From assembly GCA_964465125.1 (NCBI GenBank), contig CAYXIO010000092.1, positions 1 through 9,721 on the forward strand: a DNA stretch of 9,721 nt, in the 5' to 3' direction. The notes under the pieces are model-generated. The model did not search any database. It saw nothing but the letters and a program-made list of their open reading frames with translations, and was not told the origin of the DNA. Position 1 is the first letter of the stretch; every line of letters begins with the position of its first letter. This document shows positions 6,350-9,721 of the stretch, piece after piece. Source of the DNA: CAYOHG01 sp964465125. Its GTDB lineage: Bacteria > Planctomycetota > Phycisphaerae > UBA1845 > Fen-1342. The translations under genes were made by a program, and so were the position numbers.

Positions 6350-6355
6350 AAGGAG
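6350..6355 (+). promoter_or_regulatory. Ribosome binding site that decides the lipoprotein start
   Basis: AAGGAG is 7 bases upstream of the ATG at 6363. It shows that the longer in-frame opening from the GTG at 6294 is not the real start, which also agrees with the signal peptide beginning at 6363. Confidence 0.85.
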
Positions 6356-6362
6356 TATCCCC

Positions 6363-7196
6363 ATGCGCTTCGCCCACCTTCCACGATCGCAGCCGACCCG
6401 GCTCGTCTCCGCCGCCCGGCTGACCGTCGCAGTGGCCACCGTCCTGCTCGTCACCGGCTGCGCCAGCTATCGCACACCCGGCCGCGGCGTCTCCCTGACG
6501 TCGCTGAGCAACGCCGACGAGGAGATCAAGGAGCGCATGAAGCGCGAGCCGGCAGCGCCGTTTCCGCTCCGCGTCGCCGTCGTGCGCGTCCAGGCGCCCG
6601 ACTACCGCACCTACAGCGCCAACGGGTACGGGCAAGGCGATTACTCGGTCGTTCCGGTCCGCGACATCGAGCAGGCGGCGGACTTCGAGCGCATCGCCCG
6701 CATGCCGATGGTCATCGCGCTCGCGCCGGTCTCCAGGCTGCTGTTGCCCGGGGTGCTTCAGAGCGACAAGGAGCTGCGCGTCGCCGCCGCCAGCATGAAG
6801 TGTGACATGCTGCTGGCCTACACGATCGACACGGTCTTCTGGCTCGATGAGAAGGACCTGGGCCCGCTGCGCCTGATTACGCTCGGAATGGCGCCCACCC
6901 AGGTCGCACGCGTCCAGACCACCGCGTCGGCCGCTTTCTTCGACGTTCGCACCGGGTTCGTCTTCGGCGTGGCCGAGGCGAATGCGGAAGACAAGCAGAT
7001 CGCCAGCGCCTGGACGAGCCACGACGCCGTCGAGCAATCGCGCCACCGGGCCGAGCGCCAGGCGTTTGCCGCGTTGCTGGCGGAACTGGAAAAGACCTGG
7101 AAGGGAATCGTCGAGGAGCACGCCGCCACGGGCAGCGCCGCCCGCGCCGTGCCGGGGCAGCCGGCTCCCCCGCCGGCCGCTTCGACCTCGAATTGA
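6363..7196 (+). CDS. Putative lipoprotein of unknown function
   Basis: This 277-residue protein begins with a basic stretch and a hydrophobic segment (about residues 18-31) ending in the lipobox VTGC (Cys33), so it should be lipid-anchored outside the cytoplasm. I do not recognise the family. The mature part starts with a charged segment (51-62), continues with an alternating beta-like stretch FPLRVAVVRVQ (67-77), a second core around MLLAYTIDTVFWLD (149-162), and FFDVRTGFVFGVAEA (192-206), a motif type I associate with uncharacterised planctomycete-type lipoproteins. A basic/acidic helix (about 222-252) and a Pro/Ala-rich tail end it. No transmembrane helix follows the signal. It is 108 bases after pruA, has its own ribosome binding site, and converges on the CBM9-like gene with only 16 bases between stops. 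Confidence 0.85.
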   Translation: MRFAHLPRSQPTRLVSAARLTVAVATVLLVTGCASYRTPGRGVSLTSLSNADEEIKERMKREPAAPFPLRVAVVRVQAPDYRTYSANGYGQGDYSVVPVRDIEQAADFERIARMPMVIALAPVSRLLLPGVLQSDKELRVAAASMKCDMLLAYTIDTVFWLDEKDLGPLRLITLGMAPTQVARVQTTASAAFFDVRTGFVFGVAEANAEDKQIASAWTSHDAVEQSRHRAERQAFAALLAELEKTWKGIVEEHAATGSAARAVPGQPAPPPAASTSN

Positions 7197-7212
7197 GCCG
7201 GACGCCACGGCG

Positions 7213-7872
7213 CTATTCGCGCAGCAGCACGCCGGTCGCCCACGTGCTGGGGTCGGCGTTCCAGCCCAGATCATCGGTCGCGGACAGATGCTGCCCGCCG
7301 AAGTGCACGTCCTTGATCTTGAAGAACAGTCCGATGCGCGGGTGCTCCGCGGGACTGAAACCGCTCAGGCACGCGGCCGGAATCGCGGCTTCCAGCGAAT
7401 ACGCGCCGCGCCGAGCGTGCGTTGCAACCTGGATCAGGCTGGTGTCGACGACCGGCGGCGGCTCCTTCGACCGGCTCATGCGGTGCATGCCGACCACCGG
7501 CTGCTTGCGGTCGCGTCCGCCGCCTGCCGGCAGGAAGTAGAAGAAGTGGCAGTAGCGCGTAGCGCGCTTGTTCTCGCGCGCGTCGCGCGTGTCGATGCAC
7601 AGCCGCGCTCCGTCCTTCGACCACCAGCGCTCCAGGTCGCACTGAGGTGCGCCCGACTTGTCTTGCACCTGATAGGCAAAATAGAAGCCGGCCTCGTTCC
7701 AGCCCCAGAAAACCTCCGCGAACGGCGATTCGTCATCCAGCTCCGACAACGCCGGCGCTCGATACCGTGCCGACCACTTACCCACGTGGCCGTCGATCCG
7801 CGGCGCACGCTCCAGGTAACGCACCGGAATCTCGAATCGCAGCAGCGCCCGCCGCGGCAACGCATCCAGCAT
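7213..7872 (-). CDS. CBM9-like carbohydrate-binding domain protein
   Basis: This 219-residue protein looks like a single beta-sandwich domain of the carbohydrate-binding family 9-like type. Typical cues are RAPRIDGHVGKW near the N-terminus (22-33), AEVFWGWNEAGFYFAYQVQDK (52-72), WSKDGARLCIDTRD (84-97), HFFYF (109-113), YSLEAAIP (158-165) and a terminal WNADPSTWATGVLL (204-217). No signal peptide or lipobox is visible, so it would stay in the cytoplasm, which is unusual for a glycan-binding domain. The start at 7872 is supported by GGGAG 6 bases upstream. It follows uvrA by 41 bases on the same strand and may share its transcript, with no obvious functional reason. Ligand unknown; the domain call rests on pattern, not on a search. 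Confidence 0.65.
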   Translation of the reverse strand: MLDALPRRALLRFEIPVRYLERAPRIDGHVGKWSARYRAPALSELDDESPFAEVFWGWNEAGFYFAYQVQDKSGAPQCDLERWWSKDGARLCIDTRDARENKRATRYCHFFYFLPAGGGRDRKQPVVGMHRMSRSKEPPPVVDTSLIQVATHARRGAYSLEAAIPAACLSGFSPAEHPRIGLFFKIKDVHFGGQHLSATDDLGWNADPSTWATGVLLRE

Positions 7873-7913
7873 GATTCACTCCCGCCTACGGCCAGCGCTT
7901 CGGCACCGCGCCA

Positions 7914-9721
7914 TCATTCCGCTCCGGCGCCGCGCAGCACCGCGGCCCCCTCCACGTAAGCCTTGACCGTCTGTCGCACGAAGCCTCGGAATCCCGGTGT
8001 GTCAATCTCGGCCTTGTCGTGTACGTACACCGCGATCGCGTCGAACCCGTCCTGACGCGGTCGGACCTCTGCGCGCGGCTCGCCGCCGTAGATCGGCAGA
8101 TCGTCGCGCTGGTCCAACGTCCTCAGGCCGATCAACCGGTCGACCGCTGACGTGCGGAATTTCCCGGGCGGCGTGCGGAAGTACAGCTCCAGCAGCCACT
8201 CGCCGCCGGTCAGCGCGTGCAGAAACCAGGTCGATGCGTCCGGCGAGGCGATCTCAACGCTGGCGCGGTTGTTCCAGTCGGTCGGGCGAAAGACGCTCGA
8301 TTGGTCGCCGGTCGCGAGTCGGCGACCTTCCTCCTCGACCAGGTCGATCACGAACTCCAGCGCGCCCGGCTCCCATTGGCGCGCCTTGCCGTCGCGATTG
8401 TCGCGCTGCTGGAGATGCCAGTGCCGCCCGTCGAGCTGCCAGGGCATCTTCACGTTCTTGCCGACGTCGCCATAGCCGGCCCGCTCGGCGGCGAGCTGCT
8501 TCTCGGCGTGCTCCTCAGGGCAGTAGCGCGTCCGCGTCTCGTACGGACCGGCCGCCAGGATCGGGGCCAGCGCCGCGGCGGTGTGCGAGCCCAGCGGCTG
8601 TCCCGCGGGCGCTTCGCGCGGCTGTCCGGATTCCGGCTGCGGCGGTGGCGAGCCTGCCAGCTCTTCGGGAGGCCCCATCGCGACGATCCGCCCGCCGGCC
8701 GCCGCCGCTTCCGGCCCGAGATCGATGATCCAGTCCGCGCACTTGAGGACGTCGAGGTTGTGCTCGACCACCAGGACGGTGTTGCCGAGGTCGACCAGCC
8801 GATGGAGCACTTCCAGCAGCTTGCGAACGTCGTCGAAGTGCAGGCCGGTGGTCGGCTCGTCCAGGATGTAGAGCGTGCGGCCGGTGTCGGGCTTGGCGAG
8901 CTCCGCGGCGAGCTTCACGCGCTGCGCCTCGCCGCCCGAGAGCGTAGGCGCGGGCTGGCCAAGCTGAACATAATCGAGCCCGACGTCGGCGAGCGTCTGG
9001 AGGATGCGGCGGACCTTTGGCACGTTCGCGAACAGCTCGAGCGCCTCGTGCACGCGCAGGTCGAGCACGTCGGCGATGCTGCGGTCCTTGAAGCGCACCT
9101 CCAGCGTTTCAGTGTTGTAGCGCTGACCGCGGCAGACGTCGCACTCGACCCACACGTCGGGCATGAAGTGCATCTCGATGCGCTTCTGGCCGTTGCCCTC
9201 GCACGCTTCGCAGCGGCCGCCCGGGCGATTGAAGCTGAAGCGCTTCGACTCGTAGCCGCGCACCTTGCTGTCGGGCAGGCGCGCGAACAGCTCGCGAATC
9301 AGGTCGAACGCCTGCGTGTAGGTCGCCGGGTTGCTTGCGGGAGTGGCGCCCAGCGGCGATTGATCGACGTTGATGACCTTGTCCAGCAGCGGCCGCGCCG
9401 CCGCCGTCAGCCGCGCGCTGCCCGAACCCGAATCGCCGCGCACGAACTCGATGCGATCGTGCTCGCCGACGGTCTGATTGGCGAGCATCAGCCGGTTGGC
9501 CAGGGCCGGCCAGAGAATGTCGTTCACCAGCGAGCTCTTGCCCGAGCCGCTCACGCCCGTCACCGCCACCAGCCGCCCGAGCGGAATCGGCACGTCGATG
9601 TTCGCGAGGTTGTTGTGCCGTGCCCCGCGAACCACCAGCCACTCACCCGCGGGATCGTCCGGCTTGCGCAGCGCCGCGGCGGCCGCGGTCGTCCGGCGTG
9701 ACGCGCCCGCCGGCGCGGAGC
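7914..9721 (-). CDS. uvrA: Excinuclease ABC subunit UvrA, C-terminal part, with long C-terminal extension (5' end outside window)
   Basis: This is the second ATPase half of UvrA, the damage-sensing subunit of nucleotide excision repair. Counting from the Val codon at 9635: Walker A GVSGSGKSS (27-35), the zinc finger with Cys142, Cys145, Cys165 and Cys168, the ABC signature LSGGEAQRV (232-240), Walker B LYILDE (255-260) and the switch histidine in VEHNLDVL (His291). The frame stays open from 9635 to the window edge (reading ...DDPAGEWLV before VRGARHNNL), so the GTG at 9635 is internal. A normal UvrA would end soon after SHTAAALAPIL (350-360). Here about 213 further residues follow, including KMPWQLDGRHWH (396-407), FRPTDWNNRASVEI (449-462) and EIDTPGFRGFV (543-553). 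I recall similar tails on large planctomycete-type UvrA proteins but cannot verify that here. The tail is in frame with family-like composition, so it is not read-through. Confidence 0.95.
   Translation of the reverse strand, partial: SAPAGASRRTTAAAAALRKPDDPAGEWLVVRGARHNNLANIDVPIPLGRLVAVTGVSGSGKSSLVNDILWPALANRLMLANQTVGEHDRIEFVRGDSGSGSARLTAAARPLLDKVINVDQSPLGATPASNPATYTQAFDLIRELFARLPDSKVRGYESKRFSFNRPGGRCEACEGNGQKRIEMHFMPDVWVECDVCRGQRYNTETLEVRFKDRSIADVLDLRVHEALELFANVPKVRRILQTLADVGLDYVQLGQPAPTLSGGEAQRVKLAAELAKPDTGRTLYILDEPTTGLHFDDVRKLLEVLHRLVDLGNTVLVVEHNLDVLKCADWIIDLGPEAAAAGGRIVAMGPPEELAGSPPPQPESGQPREAPAGQPLGSHTAAALAPILAAGPYETRTRYCPEEHAEKQLAAERAGYGDVGKNVKMPWQLDGRHWHLQQRDNRDGKARQWEPGALEFVIDLVEEEGRRLATGDQSSVFRPTDWNNRASVEIASPDASTWFLHALTGGEWLLELYFRTPPGKFRTSAVDRLIGLRTLDQRDDLPIYGGEPRAEVRPRQDGFDAIAVYVHDKAEIDTPGFRGFVRQTVKAYVEGAAVLRGAGAE

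Noticed and set aside
6294..6362. GTG-initiated N-terminal extension of the lipoprotein
   Set aside because: It would bury the signal peptide 23 residues inside the protein and ignore the AAGGAG site placed correctly for the ATG at 6363.
9633..9635. GTG at 9635 as the real start of a short UvrA-like protein
   Set aside because: The frame is open upstream to the window edge and reads UvrA-like residues (GEWLV) right before it, so the gene continues outside the window.
8217..9701. Plus-strand open frame of about 494 codons opposite uvrA
   Set aside because: It is an antisense shadow. The minus strand carries Walker A, zinc finger, ABC signature and Walker B of UvrA.

Overview
This is a GC-rich bacterial window with six protein-coding genes, one of them cut by the window edge. 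I found no rRNA, tRNA, CRISPR array or insertion sequence. The best guess for the source is a planctomycete-like bacterium. That rests on an octaheme cytochrome lipoprotein carrying thrombospondin-type-3-like Ca2+ loops, a UvrA with a long conserved-looking C-terminal extension, a mostly uncharacterised lipoprotein, and a compound inverted repeat of a type I associate with such genomes. It is an inference, because no marker gene is present.

Layout. Positions 1-145 hold no gene but contain a compact double-hairpin inverted repeat (54-118). Three genes then run on the minus strand, in transcription order: a PAS/LuxR-type regulator (4518 to 3748), an exported octaheme c-type cytochrome lipoprotein (3514 to 959), and adenylylsulfate kinase CysC (778 to 146). 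The 233-base gap before the cytochrome holds a hairpin with a GAAA loop and a second inverted copy of its core, so it is the best candidate for a control region. A divergent promoter region (4519-4682) separates the regulator from a plus-strand L-glutamate gamma-semialdehyde dehydrogenase (pruA, 4683-6254). A GC-rich hairpin follows pruA, then a plus-strand lipoprotein of unknown function (6363-7196). That gene converges on a minus-strand pair: uvrA (entering from the right edge, stop at 7914) and, 41 bases after it, a cytoplasmic CBM9-like protein (7872 to 7213).

How the genes may work together. The regulator, the cytochrome and perhaps cysC look like one co-oriented neighbourhood. The cytochrome's heme spacing resembles the octaheme tetrathionate reductase family, which would make a sulfur-related periplasmic redox role possible; CysC activates sulfate inside the cell. 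This link rests on neighbourhood and family resemblance only, and cysC seems to have its own promoter. pruA (proline catabolism) and uvrA (nucleotide excision repair) are housekeeping genes with no visible functional tie to the rest.

The most interesting items are the Ca2+-loop insertion inside the octaheme cytochrome, the structured leader upstream of it, the cysteine-rich PAS regulator next to it, the C-terminal extension of UvrA, and the double-hairpin repeat.
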